From contig NZ_QJKC01000008.1 in the NCBI RefSeq assembly GCF_003202035.1, positions 150,762 through 214,761 on the forward strand: a stretch of 64,000 nt of DNA, given 5' to 3'. Position numbers and translations under genes: made by a program. This DNA comes from Aquitalea magnusonii. GTDB lineage: Bacteria; Pseudomonadota; Gammaproteobacteria; Burkholderiales; Chromobacteriaceae. Under the pieces are notes generated by a model. It worked only from the letters and a program-made list of their open reading frames with translations. It had not been told where the DNA came from and ran no database searches. Positions 20,458-28,300 of this stretch are shown here, piece by piece (position 1 is the stretch's first letter; each line of letters starts with the position of its first letter).

Positions 20458-22631
20458 TACATCTCCTGCGGGTCAACATCCAGCGACCAGCGCAAGCCAC
20501 GGCCGTACTGGCGCGCCTGGGCATCCAGCAGCGGGGGCAGTTGATCAAGAAAACGGTGCAGGGCCTGGCGATTGGCCGACTCCAGCACCAGTTGCGCGCG
20601 TTCGCGATTGGCCAGCCGCACCATCAAGGCGGGGGCCGGGCCGGAGATCAGCACGCCTGCGGCCATGTCTTGAACCTGGCTGCGCACCTGCGTGAGAAAG
20701 GCGCTGGCGCTGGCCAGTTCCGCGGCATCGGCCCGCAGCAGCGCCTGGTACACCGCAGGCGGAAAGGCCGCCTGGCGGCGTTCCTGCAGCAGGCTGGCGG
20801 CAAAGCCATCGAAATCATGTGCCACCAGCGCCTGATACAGCGGGTGTTCCTGCCATTGCGTCTGCACCAGCACTTCGCCCGGCGCATCGGCGCGGCCGGC
20901 GCGGCCCGCCACCTGGGTGAGCTGGGCAAACAGCCGCTCGGACGCACGATAATCCGCCGAGTACAGCCCGCCGTCGGCATTGAGCACTGTTACCAGCGAC
21001 AGGGTGCCAAAGTCATGCCCCTTGGCCAGCATCTGGGTGCCGACCAGCATGTCCACCTCGCCGGCATGCACCTTGCGATAGATGTCGTCCCAGGCTTGCT
21101 TGCGCTGGGTGGTGTCGCGGTCGATGCGCAGGATGCGCGCTGTCGGGAACAAACGTCCCAGTGCGGATTCCAGCCGCTGCGTGCCCTCGCCCAGCGGCTT
21201 GATGTCGGGCGCGCCACACTCCGGGCAGGCATGCGGGACGTTTTCCTCCCAGCCGCAATGATGGCAGCGCAGCTTGCGCTCCAGCAAATGCAGTACCAGC
21301 CGGGTGGAGCAGCGCGGGCAACCGCTGGTCCAGCCGCAATCAGTACAGGCCAGCACCGGGGCATAGCCGCGGCGGTTGATGAACACCAGGCTCATTTCCT
21401 GACGTTCCAGCCGTGCCGCCAGCGCCTTGATCACCGGCTCGGACAAGCCCTCGACCAGCTTGGCGCGCCGGGTGTCCACCAGCCGCACCTGCGGCAGTTT
21501 GGCCGCGCCATGCGCCCGCTGGCTGAGCTTGAGCTGGCGGTAGCGGCCGGCCTCGACATTGGCCACGGTTTCCAGGCTGGGCGTGGCACTGCCCAGCACG
21601 ATGGGAATGCCGGCCCGGTGTGCCCGCCAGATCGCCAGATCGCGTGCATGGTAGCGCAGGCCGTCCTGCTGCTTGAAGGAGCCGTCATGTTCTTCATCCA
21701 CCACGATCATGCCCAGCCGCGGCATGGGGGTGAATACCGACAAGCGGGTGCCGATGATGATGTCGGCCCGCCCCTGCCAGGCATCCAGCCAGTTGCGCAG
21801 GCGCTCGCCCTCGGCCAACTGGCTGTGCTGCACGGCGATGCTGCTGGCGGGAAAGCGCTGGATGAAGCGCTCGATCAGTTGCGGGGTCAGGTTGATTTCC
21901 GGCACCAGCACCAGTACCTGCTGCCGCTGTGCCAGGCAGCGCGCGATGCGCTGCAGATAGACTTCGGTCTTGCCGCTGCCGGTGATGCCATGCAAGAGCC
22001 AGGGCTGGAAACCAGCCGGCCCACTGCTCAAGGCATCCAGTGCCGCCTGCTGGTCGGCATTCAGCTGCGGGCTGGGGCCCAGCTGCAAGGGCTGGAGGTC
22101 CGGCTCCACTCTGTGCACCAGGCCCTCGGCCAGCCAGTCGGCCAGGATCTTGCCGGCCTGCGGCGTGAGCTGACGGGCTTGCGTCTGCGTGAGCGGGCCA
22201 TCGCCCAGCGCCTGCCACAAGGCCAGCCGTGCCCGTTGCCGTGCAGCCGGCATCGCAGCCAGGCCCGCATCAGTCAGGCCATAGGGACGCTCGTCCGGCG
22301 GCGTGATGTCGCGCGCCTCGCGCAATGCCGTTGGCAGGGCGGTAAACAGGGTCTGGCCCAGCGGGAAGTGATAGTAGGCGGCGGCGAATTCGGCCAGGGC
22401 GAGGAAATCGGCTGACAAGGGGGGCAGGCTGTCGAATACCTGTTCCACCTGCTTGAGCTGGCTGTCCGGCAAACCCTCCGGGGGTATGCCAGTGACAACC
22501 ACGCCACACAACTGGCGATTGCCAAAGGGAACCGCCACCCGCTGACCGGGGCTGACTGGAAAATGAGACAGGTAGGTAAATGCGCCAAATAGGGGCAGAT
22601 CGACCACCACCTGAACTCTCTGAAGACCCAC
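20457..22631 (-). CDS. priA: Primosomal protein N' (replication restart helicase PriA)
   Basis: A 724-residue superfamily-2 DNA helicase that reloads the replisome at stalled forks. Walker A is in G-I-T-G-S-G-K-T-E-V-Y; Walker B reads D-E-E-H-D-G. Eight cysteines of the zinc-binding insert appear as C-T-D-C, C-P-R-C, C-H-H-C and C-P-E-C. The start is a GTG at 22631 (M-G-L-Q-R-V-Q-V) with a purine-rich AAAGGGAAA upstream. A DnaA-box-like cluster lies in its leader. Confidence 0.95.
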   Translation of the reverse strand: MGLQRVQVVVDLPLFGAFTYLSHFPVSPGQRVAVPFGNRQLCGVVVTGIPPEGLPDSQLKQVEQVFDSLPPLSADFLALAEFAAAYYHFPLGQTLFTALPTALREARDITPPDERPYGLTDAGLAAMPAARQRARLALWQALGDGPLTQTQARQLTPQAGKILADWLAEGLVHRVEPDLQPLQLGPSPQLNADQQAALDALSSGPAGFQPWLLHGITGSGKTEVYLQRIARCLAQRQQVLVLVPEINLTPQLIERFIQRFPASSIAVQHSQLAEGERLRNWLDAWQGRADIIIGTRLSVFTPMPRLGMIVVDEEHDGSFKQQDGLRYHARDLAIWRAHRAGIPIVLGSATPSLETVANVEAGRYRQLKLSQRAHGAAKLPQVRLVDTRRAKLVEGLSEPVIKALAARLERQEMSLVFINRRGYAPVLACTDCGWTSGCPRCSTRLVLHLLERKLRCHHCGWEENVPHACPECGAPDIKPLGEGTQRLESALGRLFPTARILRIDRDTTQRKQAWDDIYRKVHAGEVDMLVGTQMLAKGHDFGTLSLVTVLNADGGLYSADYRASERLFAQLTQVAGRAGRADAPGEVLVQTQWQEHPLYQALVAHDFDGFAASLLQERRQAAFPPAVYQALLRADAAELASASAFLTQVRSQVQDMAAGVLISGPAPALMVRLANRERAQLVLESANRQALHRFLDQLPPLLDAQARQYGRGLRWSLDVDPQEM

Positions 22632-22682
22632 GGAAATTTTCCCTTTTACATCAAACCCAATTCTGACAAGGCTTTGCGCGAT

Positions 22683-22717
22683 CTATGCACAGAAGCTGTG
22701 GATATCTTTGTGCACAA
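22683..22717. promoter_or_regulatory. Cluster of DnaA-box-like 9-mers in the priA leader
   Basis: Against the box TT(A/T)TNCACA: CTATGCACA (22683-22691, plus), ATATCCACA (22697-22705, minus) and the palindrome TTGTGCACAA (22708-22717, readable on both strands) each carry one mismatch. Three boxes in 35 bases next to a replication-restart gene is suggestive. None is a perfect consensus, so DnaA binding is unproven. Confidence 0.35.
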
Positions 22718-22810
22718 CTCGCTTGCCGGCCGGGGAAAGGCTATTAAATCAGCATTTCCGCTAGATTGCACAAAAATTAATCAGAAGAATAAGCGTTTAT
22801 TTTTCAATGA

Positions 22811-22838
22811 CTTATAATCAGCGCACTAATATTGCCCA
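22811..22838 (-). promoter_or_regulatory. Candidate sigma-70 promoter of priA
   Basis: Read on the minus strand: TGGGCA, 16 bases, TATAAG, i.e. 4/6 and 5/6 matches to the -35 and -10 consensus. It would start transcription near 22804, giving priA a leader of about 170 nt that includes the DnaA-box-like cluster. Confidence 0.4.
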
Positions 22839-23086
22839 GTGGGCTTGACAAGTCTGCACAGCCACAGTTCCCGGTGTGAATAACTCTGAGAACACCACCG
22901 GGCAAAGCTGTCAACACCCCTTTGATCAGCCGGGCAAAAAAGCCTGTGCCGGCAGCGCAAAGTCCGCCGCGGCTGGGGCTATACCCCACGACCCGAACTG
23001 GATGAAACAGCTGACAGACCCGCTTATTTTGCCAAACACCCTGCTAATAAAGCGGGGATTGATCAGGTCAGGCTGGCCAATAGCGG

Positions 23087-23114
23087 CATGGCCGGGGCGC
23101 ATACCCCGGCCATG
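23087..23114 (-). terminator. Strong hairpin after hemE
   Basis: A perfect 11-bp stem (CATGGCCGGGG/CCCCGGCCATG) with loop CGCATA lies 7 bases past the hemE stop. There is no T-run on the minus strand. It is either a rho-independent-like end without a tract or a 3' stabilising structure. Confidence 0.45.
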
Positions 23115-23120
23115 GCAGGC

Positions 23121-24182
23121 TTACTGGTGGAAGGGACGGGACAGGCGATGCACGGCCGCTACCAGGGCGGCGGCATGCTCGGGATCGGCATGCTGGGAGA
23201 TGCCGTGGCCCAGATTGAAGACATGGCCGGAGCCCTGGCCATAAGCCGTCAGGATACGTCCGGCCTCGGCCTCGATGGCTGCCGGCGAGCCAAACAGCGC
23301 GTTCGGGTCGAAATTGCCTTGCAGGGCAACCTTGTCACCGACGCGGGCACGCGCCAGGCCGATGTCGGTGGTCCAGTCCAGGCCCACGCAGTCGGCACCA
23401 ATGGCGGCGATGTCTTCCAGCCACTGGCCACCGTTCTTGGTGAACACGATGACCGGCACGCGCCGGCCATCGGCCTCGCGCTTGAGGCCGGCGACGATGC
23501 GCTGCATATAGGCCAGCGAGAATTCCTTATAGGCGGCATGGCTGAGCGCGCCGCCCCAGGTGTCGAAAATCTGCACGGCCTGGGCGCCGGCATCGATCTG
23601 GGCGTTCAGGTAATCGGTCACGGTCTGGGCATTCACCGCCAGGATGTGATGCAGCAGCTCAGGGCGGCTGTACAGCATGGCTTTGACATGGCGGAAATCA
23701 TCCGAGCCACCGCCTTCGATCATGTAGCAGGCCAGGGTGAAGGGGCTGCCGGAAAAGCCGATCAGCGGCACGCGGCCGTCCAGCGCCTTGCGGATGCTGG
23801 AGACGGCATCGAATACGTATTGCAGCTTGTCCAGCGCCGGAACGCTCAGTGCGCGGATGGCAGTTTCATCACGCAGCGGGCGCGCAAACTTGGGGCCTTC
23901 GCCTTCGGCGAAATACAGGCCCAGACCCATGGCATCCGGTACGGTGAGGATGTCGGAGAACAGGATGGCTGCATCCAGCGGGAAACGCTCCAGCGGCTGC
24001 AGGGTGACTTCGGTGGCGAAGTCCGGGCTGGTGCACAAGCCCATGAAGCTGCCGGCGCGGGCGCGGGTGGCGCGGTATTCCGGCAGGTAGCGTCCAGCCT
24101 GGCGCATCATCCAGATGGGGGTATATTCAACCGGCTCCTTCAGGAGCGCGCGCAGGAAAGTGTCGTTCTTGAGCTGGGTCAT
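23121..24182 (-). CDS. hemE: Uroporphyrinogen decarboxylase
   Basis: 353 residues. Decarboxylates uroporphyrinogen III to coproporphyrinogen III in haem synthesis. The signature [15 protein letters not shown] near residue 22 and the [10 protein letters not shown] motif are present. It starts 15 bases after the desaturase-like gene upstream and is followed by a strong hairpin. Confidence 0.96.
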   Translation of the reverse strand: MTQLKNDTFLRALLKEPVEYTPIWMMRQAGRYLPEYRATRARAGSFMGLCTSPDFATEVTLQPLERFPLDAAILFSDILTVPDAMGLGLYFAEGEGPKFARPLRDETAIRALSVPALDKLQYVFDAVSSIRKALDGRVPLIGFSGSPFTLACYMIEGGGSDDFRHVKAMLYSRPELLHHILAVNAQTVTDYLNAQIDAGAQAVQIFDTWGGALSHAAYKEFSLAYMQRIVAGLKREADGRRVPVIVFTKNGGQWLEDIAAIGADCVGLDWTTDIGLARARVGDKVALQGNFDPNALFGSPAAIEAEAGRILTAYGQGSGHVFNLGHGISQHADPEHAAALVAAVHRLSRPFHQ

Positions 24183-24197
24183 GATGGTATGGGCTTG

Positions 24198-25163
24198 CTA
24201 GCTTGGCGTAATGGAATCAGCCGGCATTATACCCGTCCCTGCCTTGCGCAGGGGTATTACCGGCAGGGCGGTGGCGGGAGTGGCACGCCACTGGCGCTGC
24301 CAGATTACCTGGCCGAAACGGCCATCCCAGTCCAGCCGGGCCGTGGCAAAACGCTGTGGCAAGGCCTGCCAGCACAGCCCCGGCCACAGGTGGTGCACAC
24401 CGCGCAAATGGCTGTTGAGCAGGCACAGTCCCAGCCAGCGCGGCAGGGCCAGGTTGGCGGCGCGGCGGGCATCGCCCAGCGGCTGACCGGCAAAGCAGAC
24501 ATGGTCGGTCAGCGAGATCAGCAGCGCGCGCGCCAGCAAGGCCAGCCACAGCATCCAGTCATGCGCGCCGTAGATCAGCAAGGACAGGCCGGGCAAGAGC
24601 CAGGCCAGCAGGGCATCCAGCCGCGCGCCATGTCGCTGCGGGCTGCGCCACAGACGGCGCTGCAGCAAGGGGAACAAGGGGGCGCGTCCGGCCAGCCAGC
24701 GCCAGCGGCTGCACGCCGGGCAGAACAGCAGCAACAGGCTGCCGGCCAGCGCCATCAGATAGGCCGCCCCACACAGTCGCAGCCACAGGTAAAGCCGGCG
24801 TTGCCAGCCCGCCTCCTCGCCCGGTTCATACACCTCCACCCGGCAGGCCGCACTGCGGCTGTAGCGGTGATGCAGATGATGCGCCTGCCGCCATACCTCG
24901 AAGGGAATGCCCAGGCTGATGCCCAGCAGCCGTCCGGCCAGCCGGTTGTAACGCACCGAGGGCAGCAGCAGGCCGTGCACGGCTTCGTGCAGCAGCTGCC
25001 AGCGCAGCGGAATCAGCAGCACCGCCGCCACCAGCAACAGGCCATAGGCCGGATGAAACCAGGCCACGGCCAGCGGCACGGCCACCAGTTCAACCAGCCA
25101 CAAGCGCAGTGCCAGCAGCAGCAACACCAGGTTGAGGCGGACGGGAATGGCAGAGGAAGACAT
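24198..25163 (-). CDS. Membrane fatty-acid desaturase family protein
   Basis: A 321-residue integral membrane protein with three histidine clusters typical of the di-iron desaturase/hydroxylase fold: H-E-A-V-H (near 59), H-H-L-H-H (near 95) and H-L-R-G-V-H-H (near 250). Four or more hydrophobic segments flank them. The family inserts double bonds or hydroxyls into acyl chains or carotenoids; the substrate is unknown. It ends 15 bases before hemE and follows the chromate transporter pair. Arg/Leu/Trp content is high. Confidence 0.75.
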   Translation of the reverse strand: MSSSAIPVRLNLVLLLLALRLWLVELVAVPLAVAWFHPAYGLLLVAAVLLIPLRWQLLHEAVHGLLLPSVRYNRLAGRLLGISLGIPFEVWRQAHHLHHRYSRSAACRVEVYEPGEEAGWQRRLYLWLRLCGAAYLMALAGSLLLLFCPACSRWRWLAGRAPLFPLLQRRLWRSPQRHGARLDALLAWLLPGLSLLIYGAHDWMLWLALLARALLISLTDHVCFAGQPLGDARRAANLALPRWLGLCLLNSHLRGVHHLWPGLCWQALPQRFATARLDWDGRFGQVIWQRQWRATPATALPVIPLRKAGTGIMPADSITPS

Positions 25164-25252
25164 GCGGGCTCCGGCGGCGGCAGTAGCGCGCAGTGTGACG
25201 GTTCAGCATGAAACACAGATGACGCTGGCCGCCACCGCCAGCAGGGAGGCGT

Positions 25253-25777
25253 TCAGATCCAGCCGGCAAAACCCAGCAGCGCGCCGCCGGCCAGCAGCCA
25301 CAGCGGATTGACGCGGGTACGCCAGGCCAGCACGGTACTGGCGGCACACAACAGCCAGCCGCTCCAATGCTGGTTGGCCGCCTCGCTCATCAGCATGGCA
25401 CTGCCGGCCACCAGGCCGATGGTCAATGGCGCCAGACCGCGCTCGATGGCGCGCCGCCATGGCGAGGCATGCCAGCGTTGCCACAACCTGGCCACGTAAT
25501 AACACAGCAGGGACGAGGGGCCGCACATGCCCACGGTGGCGACGCAGGCCCCGGCCAGACCGGCCACCTTCCAGCCGATCAGGCTCACCACCAGCACATT
25601 CGGCCCGGGCGCGGCCTGGGCAATGGCAAACAGCGCGGCGAATTCCTGGCCGCTCATCCAGTGGTGGCTTTCCACCACGTAATGATGCATTTCCGGAATC
25701 AGGGTAATGGCTCCGCCCACCGCCATCAGCGAAAACAGCGCGAAACTGCCCAGCAGCGACAGCAGTAGCAGGATCAT
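25253..25777 (-). CDS. chrA: Chromate transporter, second half-size subunit (CHR family)
   Basis: A 174-residue half-length CHR protein with several membrane segments and the motif A-Q-A-A-P-G-P-N-V. The frame is open much further upstream, but the ATG at 25777 overlaps the stop of the partner gene (ATGA) and gives the right start MILLLLSLLGSFALFSL. Together with its partner it forms a two-gene short-chain chromate ion transporter. Confidence 0.85.
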   Translation of the reverse strand: MILLLLSLLGSFALFSLMAVGGAITLIPEMHHYVVESHHWMSGQEFAALFAIAQAAPGPNVLVVSLIGWKVAGLAGACVATVGMCGPSSLLCYYVARLWQRWHASPWRRAIERGLAPLTIGLVAGSAMLMSEAANQHWSGWLLCAASTVLAWRTRVNPLWLLAGGALLGFAGWI

Positions 25778-26334
25778 GAGCGCGCCCCCGTCCGCCCACG
25801 CTGCCACGCCAGCAGCACCGAAACGGGAGCCAGCACCAGCAACACCAGCAGCAGCGGCCAGCGCAGCACTCCCACGGCGATAAAGGTCAGCACGGCCAGC
25901 AAGGCGGCCACCGCATGGCGCTCTATTTTCGTTCCCATGCGCAAGGCCATGGCCAGCAGCAAACCGGCCGCCGTGGAGGCCAGGCCATGCAAGGTGCCCT
26001 GCACATCCGGCAGGCTCTGGTAATGGTCGTACAGCACCGCCATGCTCAGCACGATGACCAGCGGCGCCAGCATCAGGCCGGCCACCGCCAGCCAGGCACC
26101 GGCCACACCGTGGCAGCGTGAGCCGATGGCGATGGACATATTGACGATATTGGGTCCGGGCAGAATCTGCCCCAGGCCCAGCAGTTCGGTGAATTCTTCT
26201 TCGCTCAGCCAGCGGCGCTGCTGCACCAGCATGCGATGCGCCTGTGGCAGCACACCGCCGAAACCGCTGAGTCCTATGCTGAAAAAGCCCAGGAACAGCT
26301 GGCGGCGGCTTGGAATGATCAGGGATGGAGTCAT
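25774..26334 (-). CDS. chrA: Chromate transporter, first half-size subunit (CHR family)
   Basis: 186 residues with the CHR-domain motifs F-S-I-G-L-S-G-F-G-G-V-L-P and G-Q-I-L-P-G-P-N-I-V-N. Each subunit carries one CHR domain, whereas the long ChrA form fuses two. The two genes overlap by four bases and are divergent from a LysR regulator. Whether chromate, sulfate or another anion is the natural substrate is unknown. Confidence 0.87.
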   Translation of the reverse strand: MTPSLIIPSRRQLFLGFFSIGLSGFGGVLPQAHRMLVQQRRWLSEEEFTELLGLGQILPGPNIVNMSIAIGSRCHGVAGAWLAVAGLMLAPLVIVLSMAVLYDHYQSLPDVQGTLHGLASTAAGLLLAMALRMGTKIERHAVAALLAVLTFIAVGVLRWPLLLVLLVLAPVSVLLAWQRGRTGARS

Positions 26335-26391
26335 ATTGCAAGCCTAGCCCGCTCCGGCCCAATCAACAAACGAGTTTTTATGGCTTTCCAT

Positions 26392-26406
26392 GTGAGCTAA
26401 ACTCAC
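26392..26406. promoter_or_regulatory. LysR-type T-N11-A palindrome between chrA and the regulator
   Basis: GTGAG-CTAAA-CTCAC, a perfect 5-bp inverted repeat containing a T-N11-A core (T26393, A26405). It ends four bases before the regulator ATG, in a 76-base divergent gap. The position fits autoregulation and joint control of the transporter. Confidence 0.55.
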
Positions 26407-26410
26407 CAGC

Positions 26411-27298
26411 ATGAACCGACGCCTGCCTCCGCTGAATGCCCTGAAAGCCTTTGAAGCCGCTGCCCGCCACGGTAGTTTCAGCGCCGCAGCCAGCGCGCTG
26501 TATGTGACACATGGTGCCATCAGCCGCCAGATCCAGCAGCTGGAGCAGTGGCTGGGGGTGGTGCTGTTCGAGCGCCACGGCCGGCGCGTGCGGCTGTCGG
26601 CGGCCGGCCAGTCCTACCTGCCGGCGATTCAGGCGGCACTGGACAGCATTGCCGCTGCCACCGAAAAGCTGACCGCACGCAAGCAGGGACGGCGGCTGAA
26701 CATCAATGTCACCCCCACCCTGGCCATGCACTGGCTGCTGCCGCGGCTCACCCGCTTCCAGCTGCGCTATCCCGGCGTCGAACTGCGGCTGGCGACCTCC
26801 GATGCCAGCATCAACAATCAGAACGCCGATTTCGACATCGCCATCCGCCGCGGCAAGGATCACTGGCATGGCTTTGTCTCGCATGCCTTTCTCACCGAAC
26901 GGGAGATTCCGGTATGCAGCCCGTCCCTGCTGCAACGCCTGCCCATCCACCAGCCGGCCGACCTTGCCGTCCACACCCTGCTGCATGCGGAAACCCGCCC
27001 GGTCGCCTGGGCGCGCTGGCTGGCCGCCGCCGGCGTACCGGCCCTGCAATCGGCAGCCGATCAGCATTTTGATCATTACTACCTGGCCTTGCAGGCGGCG
27101 GTGGACGGACTGGGGGTAACGCTGGGGGCCTTGCCGGTCATCGAAAGCGAGCTGGCCAGCGGCAAGCTGGTGGCACCGCTGGCCGGGCCGGAAATCAGCG
27201 TGCGCGGCTATTCCTGGGCGGTACCGCAAGCCCTGGTGGGCGATGAACTGGTGACAGCCTTCTGCCACTGGCTGGAAGAGGAAGGCAGCCAGCACTGA
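26411..27298 (+). CDS. LysR-family transcriptional regulator (GcvA-like), divergent from chrA
   Basis: 295 residues. An N-terminal winged helix-turn-helix (L-N-A-L-K-A-F-E-A-A-A-R-H-G-S-F, then G-A-I-S-R-Q-I) is followed by a periplasmic-binding-like effector domain. The N-terminal sequence pattern resembles the GcvA/AmpR branch. It is divergently transcribed from the chromate transporter pair, across a T-N11-A palindrome, and probably controls it. The effector is unknown. Confidence 0.88.
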   Translation: MNRRLPPLNALKAFEAAARHGSFSAAASALYVTHGAISRQIQQLEQWLGVVLFERHGRRVRLSAAGQSYLPAIQAALDSIAAATEKLTARKQGRRLNINVTPTLAMHWLLPRLTRFQLRYPGVELRLATSDASINNQNADFDIAIRRGKDHWHGFVSHAFLTEREIPVCSPSLLQRLPIHQPADLAVHTLLHAETRPVAWARWLAAAGVPALQSAADQHFDHYYLALQAAVDGLGVTLGALPVIESELASGKLVAPLAGPEISVRGYSWAVPQALVGDELVTAFCHWLEEEGSQH

Positions 27299-27310
27299 GG
27301 CCGGCAGCCT

Positions 27311-28165
27311 TCAGGGGCGATACCACAGCCGGGCATCCTGCAAGGGCGTGCCCGGTGGCAACAGCGGATTGTCCAGCGGGATCAGCGTGCGCTGGGCCAG
27401 CGCCAGCCCGGCCAGGTCCTGGGCGTTATAGCGCAGGAACAGCTGGTTGAAACGGCCGTCCTGCAAGGCCATGCGCAAGCCCTGTTCCAGGCGGGCCGCC
27501 AGCTGCGGCTGATGCGGGCTGACAAAGAAATACATGGCCGTGGGATAACGCAGCAGCAGGTGGTGATCGATCACCAGCCCTTTTGCCACGGGCATGGCCG
27601 CTTCGCGCTGCACTTCCATCACGCTGCGCGGGAAATAGTCGAAACGCTTGCGCTGCAACATGGGAAAGAGATTGCCATAGTCCTGGCTGGTCAGTACCTT
27701 CAGGCCGGCACTGCGCAGGATGGTGGTATCCGGCCAGTCGTCCACCTGCCCGGCCACCAGGCGCGCCAGTTGCTGACGAGTGCGGATGCCGGCCAGCAAA
27801 TCCGGCTGGTCGGCCGGCACCAGCGCCACCCGCCAGCCGATCAGCCCCTTGTCCAGCGGAATGCGGATGGGCAGGGCCTTTTGCTCACGCTCATTGCTGG
27901 TCATGCCCCAGAACAGGTCGATGCCGCCATCCGGCTTGCCCAGCTGCACCAGAGCGCGCGACTGGTTCATGGCGCTGGCGGCCAGCAGCTGGCAACGCAG
28001 CCGCGCCTCGTCACAGGCCAGTTGCAACAAGGCCAGCATATAGGGCCGATGCGGATCGCTCAGCCCGGAAACCAGGGCATAGCGCACCGGCTGTACCGGT
28101 ACTGTAGCCAGGCTGTGGGCACTCAGCAGCAAGGACAACAACAGGGTGGCAAGTGGCTTGAACAT
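27311..28165 (-). CDS. Periplasmic solute-binding-like protein (PBP type 2 fold)
   Basis: 284 residues with signal peptide MFKPLATLLLSLLLSAHSLA. The rest resembles ABC amino-acid-type binding proteins that occur alone, with segments Y-A-L-V-S-G-L and F-P-M-L-Q-R-K-R-F-D-Y-F-P-R-S-V. No transporter genes are adjacent, so it may be an orphan receptor or sensor protein. Its upstream region carries a 12-bp palindrome CTGTTATAACAG at 28192-28203. It converges on the LysR gene with a 12-base gap. Confidence 0.65.
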   Translation of the reverse strand: MFKPLATLLLSLLLSAHSLATVPVQPVRYALVSGLSDPHRPYMLALLQLACDEARLRCQLLAASAMNQSRALVQLGKPDGGIDLFWGMTSNEREQKALPIRIPLDKGLIGWRVALVPADQPDLLAGIRTRQQLARLVAGQVDDWPDTTILRSAGLKVLTSQDYGNLFPMLQRKRFDYFPRSVMEVQREAAMPVAKGLVIDHHLLLRYPTAMYFFVSPHQPQLAARLEQGLRMALQDGRFNQLFLRYNAQDLAGLALAQRTLIPLDNPLLPPGTPLQDARLWYRP

Positions 28166-28300
28166 GGCGGCGACCTTGGTGTGTATTGATACTGTTATAA
28201 CAGATGCATCAAACCATCACTGCCTCGCTAGCAGCAGGCTACTGCAGTGTAGACAGCCGCCTGGCCGCTCACCGTGCCTTCCTGATCGAATGACCAGTGG

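Larger units (their letters stand above)
22632..23120. other. Gene-free region between hemE and priA
   Basis: 489 bases with no credible coding frame. It is AT-rich at 22740-22840. It holds a probable minus-strand promoter for priA, a group of DnaA-box-like 9-mers, and, at the hemE end, a strong hairpin. No known RNA family was recognised in the rest. Confidence 0.5.

Noticed and set aside
22632..23120. Possible chromosomal replication origin at the DnaA-box-like cluster
   Set aside because: Boxes are imperfect and few, dnaA is not adjacent, and no unwinding element with repeated 13-mers was found.
25774..25777. Chromate transporter split as a frameshifted pseudogene
   Set aside because: Each half has its own start, one CHR domain and an ATGA overlap, as in known short-chain CHR pairs; no decay is visible.
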